DNA of 64,000 nt from M3007 sp043764095. Lineage in GTDB: Bacteria; Bacteroidota; Bacteroidia; Chitinophagales; Saprospiraceae. The stretch is taken from assembly GCA_043764095.1 (NCBI GenBank), contig JAYUKX010000198.1, forward strand, positions 22,618 through 86,617, in the 5' to 3' direction. The notes below the pieces were generated by a model, which had not been told where the DNA came from, ran no database searches, and was given only the letters and a program-made list of their open reading frames with translations. Positions 44,609-53,739 of this stretch are shown piece after piece; position 1 is the first letter of the stretch; each line of letters begins with the position of its first letter. The position numbers and the translations under genes are program-made.

Positions 44609-44637
44609 AATAGCCCCGATTGTAATTCGGGGCTATT
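44609..44637. terminator. bidirectional terminator-like hairpin
   Basis: AATAGCCCCGA (44609-44619) and TCGGGGCTATT (44627-44637), an 11-bp stem with a 7-nt loop between two convergent genes, 6 nt before the end of the DUF4407 gene. G/C-rich stem flanked by A/T, in the place where both transcripts must end. Confidence 0.6.
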
Positions 44638-44642
44638 TATGT

Positions 44643-45761
44643 TTATGCCCCATCAAACTTATACCCCTTTTGCTGTTGAATACCATCCAACGTCCCTTTG
44701 AGTTTGGCATCAATTTTGGCTTTTTCGGCGGCTATTTGCGCCTGAATGGCGTGCGTTCCTGTTTCCGTTTCGTATTTGAGTTTGTTTTTTACGGTATTGG
44801 AAAGCGTGGTAGTATATTCCAAATGGTTCATTTCATACACGTACTCACTTTGATGTAGCACATAATCGTACGGGCTGCGGGTTGAAATCAGTTTAACAAA
44901 AACAGGTGCAGTTTCAATCGCAATAAAGAGTAATGTAATAAAAATACTAGCGAACCAAATTGCCATACTTCCTTGGGCAAGTCGCGAAAGTGCTTCCATA
45001 CGTGCAGCCATCCCATCCGAAGCACCGCGCTGGAGCGTAGCAATGCCCTGTGTTTGTTGGGCTTCCAATTGGCGAAACTGAGTTTCCAATGAATCAATCC
45101 GCGGTTGTTGGGTGCTGACGGCGGCCAAAAAATCGGCGGAAGCCAAATCTGCTTCATTCTTTTTGGCGCGATAAATAGGGCCTAAATTCTTTTTACCAGA
45201 TCCTCCCGTTCCATCTGCTTCCCGCATGGCCTCGAGTGTGAGTGTATCGCGGCGGGCAGTTTTAGATGCTATTTCGGTTTTGAGGGTTTGAATACGGCTT
45301 TGAATATCCGTCATTTCGGTGCTAAAACGCTCTTTTACACGGTCTTCCTGTTTTTTGAACAATTCTTGCTCCATCATTACTAATTCGCCTTTAATCTCTT
45401 TTTCAAAAATCTTCAATTCCAATGGTTTGGAAATCACCAATGCCAGCAATACCGCCAAACCCACACGCGGAAGGGCAATAAACAAATCGCGCCACCATTT
45501 GCCTTGACTTTTCATACTCATCACAATATAACGGTCAAGGTTAAATATCATTAAACCCCATACTGCGCCAAATAAAAGGGCCGCAGGGACGGAATCAAAA
45601 ACAGTATAAAGCGCGTAGGAGGAGGAGAAAAAAGCCAGTACGCCCGTAAAAAACACCGTTGCACCTATACCCGCATATTTATGGGTATCGGTAGGGCATT
45701 GCTCCAAAGTGGAAGGATCTGCTCCCGAACAGAACAGAAAAAAATTCCGGATCACATTCAT
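44643..45761 (-). CDS. DUF4407 integral membrane protein
   Basis: 372 aa. The start (FFLFCSGADPSTLEQCPTDTHKYAGIGA) and the block FGAVWGLMIFNLDRYIVMSMK are the recognisable DUF4407 signature. Four membrane helices at about 32-52, 56-74, 88-108 and 272-292, with a long coiled-coil between the third and fourth. Function unknown. The family occurs in Bacteroidota and Actinobacteria; it may be a periplasm-spanning component. The gene is monocistronic. Confidence 0.88.
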   Translation of the reverse strand: MNVIRNFFLFCSGADPSTLEQCPTDTHKYAGIGATVFFTGVLAFFSSSYALYTVFDSVPAALLFGAVWGLMIFNLDRYIVMSMKSQGKWWRDLFIALPRVGLAVLLALVISKPLELKIFEKEIKGELVMMEQELFKKQEDRVKERFSTEMTDIQSRIQTLKTEIASKTARRDTLTLEAMREADGTGGSGKKNLGPIYRAKKNEADLASADFLAAVSTQQPRIDSLETQFRQLEAQQTQGIATLQRGASDGMAARMEALSRLAQGSMAIWFASIFITLLFIAIETAPVFVKLISTRSPYDYVLHQSEYVYEMNHLEYTTTLSNTVKNKLKYETETGTHAIQAQIAAEKAKIDAKLKGTLDGIQQQKGYKFDGA

Positions 45762-45861
45762 ATCAAAACAAAAATTTAGTTGTCAATTATTGAGTATAGC
45801 GTAAAATAAATTTATTTTATATTTTGACTTCTCTGTTTTTAGCATATTAGTAGTCGTTGAC

Positions 45862-45981
45862 CGACCCAGAATGGGTCAAATATTTATAGCAAAAGGATGG
45901 GTAGATATGTGGTACGACCCCATCGGGGTCGAATATCATACAACCAAATTGCTCTATAAACATTTGACCCATTCTGGGTCG
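45862..45981. repeat. 120-bp MITE-like element with 28-bp terminal inverted repeats
   Basis: Left end 45862-45889 and right end 45954-45981 are near-perfect complements (CGACCCAGAATGGGTCAAAT at the outer end). The centre holds a further palindrome, GACCCCATCGGGGTC (45917-45931). The whole can fold as one long hairpin. No target-site duplication is evident and there is no transposase, so a REP/MITE-type element or an RNA is implied. A frame on the plus strand crossing it is an artefact. Confidence 0.65.
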
Positions 45982-46069
45982 ATTACACCCTCAAAATATA
46001 AAAAACTTATTTTACAGTGTATTAACTTCAAATACCGGATTTTTGACGCACAATGCAAGACTTTATTAG

Positions 46070-46225
46070 ATGAAAAAGTACGAAAAAACGATTGACGATC
46101 TTATTTTTATGGGTTATTTGGACACTTACGATGATAAGCAAAGACTAAACATAGCAAGTTTCGGGTGGGTCAACCACTTTTCAGGCCCTACCTTTGCAGA
46201 AAAAAATTATGGCTACAAATTTTAA
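46070..46225 (+). CDS. possible 51-aa protein before DUF1203
   Basis: ATG at 46070, stop at 46223-46225, so the end overlaps the following gene by 17 nt in another frame. The peptide begins KKYEKTIDDLIFMGYLDTYDD and includes a Trp and several aromatic residues; there is no signal. It has ordinary protein-like composition, but nothing else supports it. Confidence 0.25.
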   Translation: MKKYEKTIDDLIFMGYLDTYDDKQRLNIASFGWVNHFSGPTFAEKNYGYKF

Positions 46226-46682
46226 AATTAAATCATTACAAGACACTGAATTTCGTCATCTTTTCGACTTAGACGATACCGCACTAGAAAAAATGGGCGC
46301 AGTTAGAATGACAGTCGATGCTTTCCCCGGATTTCCATGTAGGGTAAGTTTAGCGGACGCCGCAATTGGAGAAGAAGTCATTTTATTGCCCTATCAACAC
46401 CATAAAACCAATGCACCTTATCAGGCAAGTGGTCCCATTTTTATAAGAAAAATAGCAAATACGGCCAATTTGGGAACAAATGAAATCCCTAAAATGTTGA
46501 CCCACAGGTTGCTTTCCTTGCGTGGCTATGACAAAAGCGGAATGATGAAATATGCTACTGTTACAGAAGGGCAAAACCTAGCAACACAATTACAACTAGG
46601 TTTTGAGCGGAACGAAATCCACTACATCCATATCCATAACGCTAAACCAGGCTGTTATAATTGTGTAGCGGAGCGCGAGTGA
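46209..46682 (+). CDS. DUF1203 domain protein
   Basis: 157 aa from the ATG at 46209 (a TTG five codons earlier is less likely). The DUF1203 landmarks are all present: PGFPCRVSL, DAAIGEEVILLPYQHH, PYQASGPIFIR, and the closing HNAKPGCYNC. Small cytoplasmic protein of unknown function; the conserved His/Cys pattern suggests metal or ligand binding. Also an upstream TACCTTTG, a -7-like box, is at about 46188-46195. Next gene follows after 39 nt on the same strand. Confidence 0.88.
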   Translation: MATNFKIKSLQDTEFRHLFDLDDTALEKMGAVRMTVDAFPGFPCRVSLADAAIGEEVILLPYQHHKTNAPYQASGPIFIRKIANTANLGTNEIPKMLTHRLLSLRGYDKSGMMKYATVTEGQNLATQLQLGFERNEIHYIHIHNAKPGCYNCVAERE

Positions 46683-46721
46683 TCTATTTTTGCACATCAG
46701 ACATTATACAAAACAATAAAA

Positions 46722-47300
46722 ATGGAAAAAATTCCAACACTATTTGACCGAAATTGGGACACCAATCGAAAGGTAAATGAAAAAGTAGCCGTCGAGCATT
46801 TTGACTTTAACAACGCTATTGCTACCGAAAAACTAGATGGCATGAACGTGCGCATTACTGTCCGAAACCATATTGTTGTTCGGGTGGAAAAACGCAGAAA
46901 TCCGGACAAAAGCCAAAAAGCAAATGGTATCATCGACCCTTGGTATGTAGATGCTAACGAAACAGATAACGCCGATGCTTATATTTTTGAAGCCGTCAAA
47001 AACACAGATTTTTCTACAGTACCCGACGGAGAGTGGAGTGCAGAAGCATTAGGTGAGAAAATCCAAGGCAATCCGTTGAATCTTATTGGTCATACGCTAT
47101 TTTTTTTCTCCCTAGCCAACTGGCGCGAAAAAGTAACCTTCGAACATGTTCCAACGGACTTTGAAGGGCTGAAAAAATGGCTGCCCGAGCAAAAAACCAA
47201 GTTTGGTAACCATACAGGAATCGAAGGAATTGTCTGGCATAATTTAACCAATGGCGAAATGTGTAAAATTAAAGTAAAGGACTTCGATTTTAAAGGGTAA
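46722..47300 (+). CDS. RNA ligase-like nucleotidyltransferase
   Basis: 192 aa. It has the covalent nucleotidyltransferase motifs of ATP-dependent RNA/DNA ligases: motif I with lysine K37 in EKLDGMNVRI, motif III-like SAEALGEKI with E108, motif IV EGIVW (E168) and motif V KIKVKD (K182, K184). With only 192 residues it has the catalytic core without an OB or C-terminal domain, like small RNA ligase family proteins (DUF5565-like). It could seal RNA breaks, e.g. of tRNA or rRNA cut by a toxin. It sits beside DUF1203, which may be a partner by gene order only. Confidence 0.83.
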   Translation: MEKIPTLFDRNWDTNRKVNEKVAVEHFDFNNAIATEKLDGMNVRITVRNHIVVRVEKRRNPDKSQKANGIIDPWYVDANETDNADAYIFEAVKNTDFSTVPDGEWSAEALGEKIQGNPLNLIGHTLFFFSLANWREKVTFEHVPTDFEGLKKWLPEQKTKFGNHTGIEGIVWHNLTNGEMCKIKVKDFDFKG

Positions 47301-47475
47301 GTGGGGAAAAATACGAATCATGGAAAAAGTAATGGGCGGTATGACGGCACACCAACGAAAATAATCGAGCCAAAGGTATCACGGTATCCAACATCGAGTA
47401 ATAGAAAACTTATAGTAACTTTGCGATTATATTTAATTTAATCATACTGTATCTATACGAACATCATTTTAATAC

Positions 47476-50337
47476 ATGAAAAAATTATTACTCGCCCTCT
47501 CTTTTTTAGCATGCTGTGCTATCGCCTGTAAAAACACTACCTCTAATGAAACGCCCGCTATTCCCGAAAATATTGAATCCACTAAAGCGGGTAGAATACT
47601 CGAAGATTCCTTAAAAAAGGTGTATCGCGAGCAGTTGTATTTCGCTACTGCTGGTACCAATGTGGACTCTATCCGCCACGAAAACTGGATGCGTAATTAT
47701 GCCCTCAAGCAATCCAAACGGACGGGCGTAAGTTCCCGATCTGTCACTGAAACATTCGCTGGCGGCCTCATCGAAGCCACTTGGCATGAACGCGGCCCCA
47801 TCAACGAAGCAGGTGATATGCGTGTAGTGGATTTTGATCCTGCAACAGAGGCGATTTATGGTATTTCTACCGTTGGCCACCTTTGGAAAGGAAATTTGAA
47901 TGGCACCACGTGGTCTTTACTCAACGATGATATTAACTTTGAACCAGATGAAATTGATATTTTGCCCCACAATGGCGGTAATCGTATTTTTGCCATTTAT
48001 GGTTCGGGCGTAGATGATAAAATAGTTCGGTTTTCGGATAATGAAGGCCAATCTTGGACAAAAGGCACTGGGTTTTCGTTTTACGACCATTGGGGCAAAG
48101 GACGCAGGTTGATTACCTTGAGCGACAATAATACACTTTATTACTTGGTGCATACTTGGTCGGGCAATCCTTGGGGGCAATTGATCCAATTGTACAAAAG
48201 TACCAATAAAGGCGTTAGTTATACCAAAATATGGGATACTCCTGTGGGTTATGACGTAGAAGATGTCGATCTCTGGAAACCTTATGGTTCGGATAAAATG
48301 TACCTCGTTGATAATCGGGCACAAAAATTTTATACCTTAAACCATAATTTTTCATCAGGCGCAACTACTATTTCCGCTCCAGTATCTTACACTAACCAAA
48401 ATATCGCCATCGGAGGCATACACGTAAGCGGACGGTTCAATACCACCGTCAATGATTACGAACAGTTTATAACCCACGATTCCAATCAAAACGTCTATAA
48501 AACTACTAATGGTGCTAACTGGACGTTTCTCAGCACCGCTTCCGAAAATGTATGGGTAAAAGGCTGGCTGGCAGATCCCGATAATTCTAATTTGTATGTA
48601 GGTGGTTTTCAGTTGAATAAAACCTCCAACGGTGTCACTTGGCAGGAGCAATACCCACAGTGGTGGCGGTATTATAGCGATAGCAAAGATTCGATGCACG
48701 TGGATATTATGAGTCTCGATTATTTTAAAAAATCGGATGGTACGCCATTTATCATCATTCTTAACCACGCTGGCATACACATTACTTACAACCACTTCCA
48801 AACCACAGCAAATCTTGCCCTCCAAAACCTGAATGTTGTAACCCTATACGACCAAACAACAGCCAGTGATGGCTTTCTGTATTGCGGTGCGCAGGATAAA
48901 GGGAATTTTAAATATTCAGGCAATTCATTGGCCAATTTCGACTTGATTGCTACCGATAATATGAGTACTGCCGATGGTATGCTGGGTAGTTTTTTTAACA
49001 GCGATCAGTCGTTTTATGCGATGATTCAAAACGGTGGACTGTTTTGCTTCCCAAAGAGAAATGTGCGTAGTTATTCTTCTTTTGATATTCCTGGGAGCAA
49101 CAAACCGGGTTGGATCAATCCGATGGTTGCTACCCCCAATTTTGCAGACAATAAAGTATATGTAGCAGGTGGTAACCTCAATGGCGGTACTGGTTCTTAT
49201 TTGATAACGGCCAATGTGAGTATTTCTGGCACTAATGTCACATGGCAAAACACCCAATTCAATTATGATTTCCGAGCCAATTCCAACAATGGCACTTCGG
49301 TCATTAAAGCAATCGGTGTAGCCATGTCGGATCATAATAGGATCTATGTTGCTACTCAGGATGCTGCTTTTTTTGCATCTTCTAATCAGGGCGGTAGTTG
49401 GAATAAAATCACAACAGCAGGACTTCCATCATCCATGATTCCTTGGGATATCAAATGTTCTACGACCAATGCCGATAAAGTATTTGTGTGCGGAACTGGG
49501 TTTTCAAATACCGGAGTGTATCAGTCAAACAATGGCGGTACTTCTTTTGTACCGCTGAATGGTAACATACCAGCCGCTACTTTTTATGAGGTAGCACTTT
49601 CCACCGATGAGTCATTGCTGTTTGCTGCCACCTCCGAAGGGCCTTATGTATATGTGTTTGCTCAATCAACTTGGTACAGTTTGATTGGTTCGGAAACCCC
49701 CATTTTAGATTTTAATACCGTTGATAATGTTGGGAATAATATCATCCGTTTTGGTACTTATGGGCGTGGTGTTTGGGATTTTGCAATAGCCTCTGCTCCC
49801 CTACCCGCTGAATTAATGGCCTTTACAGCCCGCGCAATGGAATCAACAACCAAAACAAAATTGAATTGGACAACGGCTTCGGAGCACAACGTGAAGGAAT
49901 TTGTGGTAGAACACAGCACAAATGGGTTGGATTACTACCCCATTGGTACAATACCTGCCAAAGGAACAAGCAGCATACAGCAAACCTATCAATTTATCCA
50001 TAACACACCCAAGCCCGGAAAAAATTATTATCGACTATTGATCCGCGATATGGATGGGCGCGCAGAAAATTCTACCATACAAGTCGTTAATTTTGAAGCA
50101 ATTATACCGTCTTTTGTTGTTTTTCCAACTGTATTACAACAAAATGGACAAATACATATTCAGCCCAAAAGCCAAGATCCTTACCAAGTAGCATTGTACA
50201 ACCTGCAAGGCCAACTCATGCTGCATCAACAAGCAAATGGCACCTCTGACGTAACTTTAAATTTACCCAAAGGCATTTATGTGTATCGAATATTTTCGGA
50301 GCAAATGCAATCCACAGGGCGTGTTGTAGTGCAATAA
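47476..50337 (+). CDS. large Asp-box repeat protein with T9SS sorting domain
   Basis: 953 aa. N-terminal signal with a Cys near residue 18 (CAIAC) that looks like a lipobox, though the T9SS tail indicates passage across the outer membrane, so signal peptidase I cleavage is also possible. From about residue 180 to 760, repeated Asp-box blocks (SDNEGQSWTKG, STNKGVSYTKIW, TTNGANWTF, SSNQGGSWNKI, SNNGGTSFVP) indicate a BNR/VPS10-type beta-propeller. An fn3-like module (about 775-860) and a type A sorting domain follow (end STGRVVVQ). A TAACTTTG -7 box at 47416-47423 lies about 50 nt upstream. Surface-exposed; ligand unknown. Confidence 0.88.
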   Translation: MKKLLLALSFLACCAIACKNTTSNETPAIPENIESTKAGRILEDSLKKVYREQLYFATAGTNVDSIRHENWMRNYALKQSKRTGVSSRSVTETFAGGLIEATWHERGPINEAGDMRVVDFDPATEAIYGISTVGHLWKGNLNGTTWSLLNDDINFEPDEIDILPHNGGNRIFAIYGSGVDDKIVRFSDNEGQSWTKGTGFSFYDHWGKGRRLITLSDNNTLYYLVHTWSGNPWGQLIQLYKSTNKGVSYTKIWDTPVGYDVEDVDLWKPYGSDKMYLVDNRAQKFYTLNHNFSSGATTISAPVSYTNQNIAIGGIHVSGRFNTTVNDYEQFITHDSNQNVYKTTNGANWTFLSTASENVWVKGWLADPDNSNLYVGGFQLNKTSNGVTWQEQYPQWWRYYSDSKDSMHVDIMSLDYFKKSDGTPFIIILNHAGIHITYNHFQTTANLALQNLNVVTLYDQTTASDGFLYCGAQDKGNFKYSGNSLANFDLIATDNMSTADGMLGSFFNSDQSFYAMIQNGGLFCFPKRNVRSYSSFDIPGSNKPGWINPMVATPNFADNKVYVAGGNLNGGTGSYLITANVSISGTNVTWQNTQFNYDFRANSNNGTSVIKAIGVAMSDHNRIYVATQDAAFFASSNQGGSWNKITTAGLPSSMIPWDIKCSTTNADKVFVCGTGFSNTGVYQSNNGGTSFVPLNGNIPAATFYEVALSTDESLLFAATSEGPYVYVFAQSTWYSLIGSETPILDFNTVDNVGNNIIRFGTYGRGVWDFAIASAPLPAELMAFTARAMESTTKTKLNWTTASEHNVKEFVVEHSTNGLDYYPIGTIPAKGTSSIQQTYQFIHNTPKPGKNYYRLLIRDMDGRAENSTIQVVNFEAIIPSFVVFPTVLQQNGQIHIQPKSQDPYQVALYNLQGQLMLHQQANGTSDVTLNLPKGIYVYRIFSEQMQSTGRVVVQ

Positions 50338-50338
50338 T

Positions 50339-50501
50339 AGACCTTATACCGAATTAGAGTCGTAATGTTGAAATGAGGAAATTTTTGTCAGATCAAGGCA
50401 AATTTTGCAGTCGAAATGGGCGATTTTCGGCGAAAAACTTAACGAAGATTTGGCAAAAATTAACCATTCTCAGCATACGAAACTAGTTCGGTATAAGGTC
50501 T
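50339..50501. repeat. 163-bp fold-back element with 19-bp terminal repeats
   Basis: AGACCTTATACCGAATTAG (50339-50357) and its complement at 50483-50501 match at 18 of 19 positions. Flanked on both sides by AAT (50336-50338 and 50502-50504), which could be a 3-bp target duplication. No internal reading frame. It lies immediately after the stop of the Asp-box protein. It looks like a MITE or fold-back element; a large RNA hairpin terminator is a possible role. Confidence 0.6.
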
Positions 50502-50814
50502 AATATAAAAATAGCAGCATCATCACCCGTCTTGCACCATCAAAAATAGGCTTTTCATCCCCACATTGGTAGGGATGGTCGGCTCTATATCTAGCACAAT
50601 TGGCGATACCGGTACTTTTGCGCCATACTTTAGAACGAGAATTATATAGAACGTACAGATTTGGTGTAACGATTTTGTCACTATCAAGATATGCAGCGGG
50701 CGTTTGGTCAGACTAAACAACCGATGAATACCGAAGATAGGGGCAGAATAAGACCATCAAATTTGTACTTTTAATTCACGCTCTTGCCAATTCGGAACGA
50801 TAAAACGGTTCATT
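50502..50814. other. intergenic spacer upstream of the TonB-dependent receptor
   Basis: 313 nt with no recognisable gene. Short frames on the minus strand lack protein character. The promoter of the receptor gene was not identified. Confidence 0.5.
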
Positions 50815-53340
50815 ATGCTATACAAAAAAATTACCCTTCAAAAACCATTCTTATTTTTTGCCTTTTTGGCTTTTTCCATCAATTTGTTGGCTCAAAAAAC
50901 TCCCGGTTCGCTACCGCCAGGTAAAATGGGCAGTCTCAGTATTGGCCGTTTATACGGTAAAGTACTCGAAAGCACTACAAAAGAACCTGTGGCTTACGCT
51001 TCCGTTACCGTCCTTAAAAAGATAAGCGGCGGACGCGACTCCATTATCGGTGGTGCTTTAACAGCAGAAAATGGTGAATTCAATATTACCAATTTGCCTA
51101 TGGGCCCAATGATGGTCAAAATTAGGTTTGTCGGTTTCAAAGAACAAACCAAAGCCGCCATCATAAAGCCGCCGAGCGATATTGAGCAGGATTTGGGTAA
51201 TTTCCAATTGGTGTCGGAAGATCAAACCTTAAATGCCGTGGAAATCACCGCCGAAAAGAGCCTTACCCAAATTAGCCTTGAAAAAAGGGTATTTAACGTA
51301 GATAAAAACATCACTTCCACCGGAGGAACTGCCGAAGATGTACTCAAAAGTATCCCTTCTGTATCCGTAGATGTGGACGGTAATGCCAAACTCCGCGACC
51401 GCGGTACAACGATCTATGTGGATGGTAAACCAACACTGATGTCCCTCACTCAAATTCCAGCCGACCAAATCGAATCCATAGAAGTCATTTCTAATCCATC
51501 GGCCAAATACGAAGCGGCTACCGCTGGCGGCATCTTGAATATTGTACTGAAAAAGAACAAAAAACCGGGTTATAATGGCGTTATTGTGGCTGGTGTTGGT
51601 AACCAAGGCCGTTATAATGGTATGGTCAACCTAAATGCACACGAAGGTAAGTTTTCGGTAACTACGTTTTACAATAATAATACTACCGATAATCCTGTCA
51701 CTGGTTATGCTTATCGCACCAACCTCAATACAGATGGATCTGTTGCCAATTATTTTAATCAAAATACTGATGTTAACTTCCAAAATGTATTCCAAATTGG
51801 CAAAATCGGGGTGGATTACGCGCTCAACAACCGCAACACCATATCGCTCGCGGGTACAATTATGGCAGGAAAATTCAATGTCTCCTCCGATCAAAAATAT
51901 ACACTGGCTAATGCCGAAAATCAAATATTATCTTACGGTACACGCCTGACACTACCCAAAAATAGTTTTAAAAACAACAATATCGAATCCAGTTGGAAAA
52001 AGACGTATGCCCAAAAAGGCAAATCACTCACCACAATGGCCAATTTTGGCTGGGGTTCGTCTTCCAATAAAGCCGATTGGAACACCACTGGATATAATAC
52101 CGATGGCGTGTTATTGCCTAATAACCCCGAACTTGTAGCCATTGATGGCGGAAACTCCAGCCAACAAGGCGTTTTTCAGGTCGATTTTGTGCAACCCATC
52201 AATGATCTTTCAAAATTAGAGATGGGGGTGCGGAGTTTTTGGAGCGGCAAGGATCAAGCGTATTTTTTCAATAATTTTGATTACGACAAAGATCAATATG
52301 TGTTAGACAAAACCTTTTCACAAGATTTTCGGATCACCGAAACCATCAATGCTGCTTATGCCACTTACAGCAGCCAATTGAAATATGGGATTCGTTATCA
52401 AGCGGGTTTGCGTTTTGAGCAATCGAGCCTGAAAGGTAATTCCTACCTCGATGGAGTAGCCGATTTTGGTTACAATTACCCCAAAGGCCACGGCAAAGAC
52501 TTATTGCGCTCGTTGTTCCCCGCTGTTTTCCTTTCGAAAAAATTGGATGAAAAAAGCGAATTGGGTGTCAATTTTAGCCGTAAAATACAACGCCCCAATT
52601 TCCGCCAGTTGATGCCCGGTATCCAAGCCAACGACAAGCAAAATGTACAATACGGCAACCCTGGATTACAACCCGAATTTATCAACCTTGCTGAAATTAA
52701 CTATAACAGGATATTTGGCGCAAACAATTGGTTATCAACTATTTATTTGAGTAACGAAACCAATACGCTGAAGCCATTGTCCACCCCTTCTGAAACTGAT
52801 CCATCGGTATTGTTAACGAGATTTGTCAATGGTAGCAATGAACTAAGGTATGGTTTGGATAATACCTTAAAAATGGCCTTTGGCAAACACGTTGATCTAA
52901 TGCTCAACGCTAATGTATTTAGTTTTAATGTAAATGTGGATACATTTTCCAATAAAGGCTGGGCAGGGAACGGCAAGGCCAATCTAACGGTTAAACTTCC
53001 TTATAATTTTTCGTTCCAGATTAATGGAGCCTACGAGGGCAACCGACCAATGCCTCAGGGCAACCGCAAAGGGATCTATTTTGCTGATTTTGCAGTCAAA
53101 AAATCCTTTTTCAACAATGCTGCCAACGTCACATTTTCCATCAATGATGTGTTTAACTCGCGCAAAGACATCATGTTCCTAGAATTACCCACTTATACAC
53201 AGGAAACGATGCGCCGCCGCGATGCCCGTTATTTCAAAATATCGCTTCAAGTACCCTTTGGCAAAGCAGACGCATCCATGTTTAAGAAAATGAAAGAAGG
53301 CCGTAAAGAAGGGCAAGAACAACCTGACTTTAGCAATTAA
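50815..53340 (+). CDS. TonB-dependent receptor-like beta-barrel (OMP_b-brl family)
   Basis: 841 aa. Signal peptide (ends LLAQ, about residue 27), a carboxypeptidase-regulatory-like beta domain (about 36-125; LYGKVLESTTKEPVAYASV), a plug domain (about 140-250; VDGKPTLMSLTQIPADQIESIEVI, typical for this class), and a barrel to the C-terminus. The protein belongs to the outer-membrane barrel family that lacks a clear substrate assignment. It usually imports a large ligand. It stands alone, without a SusD. Confidence 0.9.
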   Translation: MLYKKITLQKPFLFFAFLAFSINLLAQKTPGSLPPGKMGSLSIGRLYGKVLESTTKEPVAYASVTVLKKISGGRDSIIGGALTAENGEFNITNLPMGPMMVKIRFVGFKEQTKAAIIKPPSDIEQDLGNFQLVSEDQTLNAVEITAEKSLTQISLEKRVFNVDKNITSTGGTAEDVLKSIPSVSVDVDGNAKLRDRGTTIYVDGKPTLMSLTQIPADQIESIEVISNPSAKYEAATAGGILNIVLKKNKKPGYNGVIVAGVGNQGRYNGMVNLNAHEGKFSVTTFYNNNTTDNPVTGYAYRTNLNTDGSVANYFNQNTDVNFQNVFQIGKIGVDYALNNRNTISLAGTIMAGKFNVSSDQKYTLANAENQILSYGTRLTLPKNSFKNNNIESSWKKTYAQKGKSLTTMANFGWGSSSNKADWNTTGYNTDGVLLPNNPELVAIDGGNSSQQGVFQVDFVQPINDLSKLEMGVRSFWSGKDQAYFFNNFDYDKDQYVLDKTFSQDFRITETINAAYATYSSQLKYGIRYQAGLRFEQSSLKGNSYLDGVADFGYNYPKGHGKDLLRSLFPAVFLSKKLDEKSELGVNFSRKIQRPNFRQLMPGIQANDKQNVQYGNPGLQPEFINLAEINYNRIFGANNWLSTIYLSNETNTLKPLSTPSETDPSVLLTRFVNGSNELRYGLDNTLKMAFGKHVDLMLNANVFSFNVNVDTFSNKGWAGNGKANLTVKLPYNFSFQINGAYEGNRPMPQGNRKGIYFADFAVKKSFFNNAANVTFSINDVFNSRKDIMFLELPTYTQETMRRRDARYFKISLQVPFGKADASMFKKMKEGRKEGQEQPDFSN

Positions 53341-53739
53341 ACGGGGACTGTAAATTGTCGGGGCTAGGGCTCACTCATATCCTAATACTCGATAAATGTT
53401 CACAAGGGTTTTCTTATTACAATTTCAGGTGCAGCGCACCGTAATATTTGTAGAAAATAGGCAGAATCGGGTTTAAAGGTGCAGCGCACCGTAATATTTG
53501 TAGAAAATAGAAGGTGCAGTGCGACGTAACATTAAATTTAATATCGCGGTGCGCTGCACCTTCAAAACACGGAAAATTTATCATTTCTACAAATATTACA
53601 GTGCGCTGCACCTGAAATTTTCACAAGAAAACCCTGTATTTGATAAGTATTCAATTGAATTAGGAGCAATAAATCAATTCATATCGCATCTACATCCTTA
53701 TCTTTATGGCTTCTAAGGAATATTTGGCACACCTATATT
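53341..53739. other. intergenic region with a fold-back repeat
   Basis: 399 nt. The main content is the element listed separately at 53402-53637. No promoter was resolved for the following sensor kinase; a TATCTTTA at 53699-53706 is a weak -7 candidate. Confidence 0.5.
53402..53637. repeat. 236-bp fold-back element with GGTGCAGCGCACC units
   Basis: Two direct copies of AGGTGCAGCGCACCGTAATA-type units (53427-53460 and 53477-53510), a third damaged copy (53512-53533), and two inverted copies (53548-53561 and 53584-53619). The outer ends are complementary over about 57 nt with some mismatches (53402-53458 with 53582-53637). The unit's core GGTGCAGCGCACC is itself a palindrome except at its centre. 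Not a CRISPR: copies are of both orientations and spacers are unequal. Confidence 0.65.

Noticed and set aside
45871..46095. Short plus-strand frame
   Set aside because: It crosses the MITE-like repeat and ends without recognisable domains; explained by the palindromes.
53402..53637. CRISPR array
   Set aside because: Repeats occur in both orientations with unequal, short spacers and no cas genes nearby.
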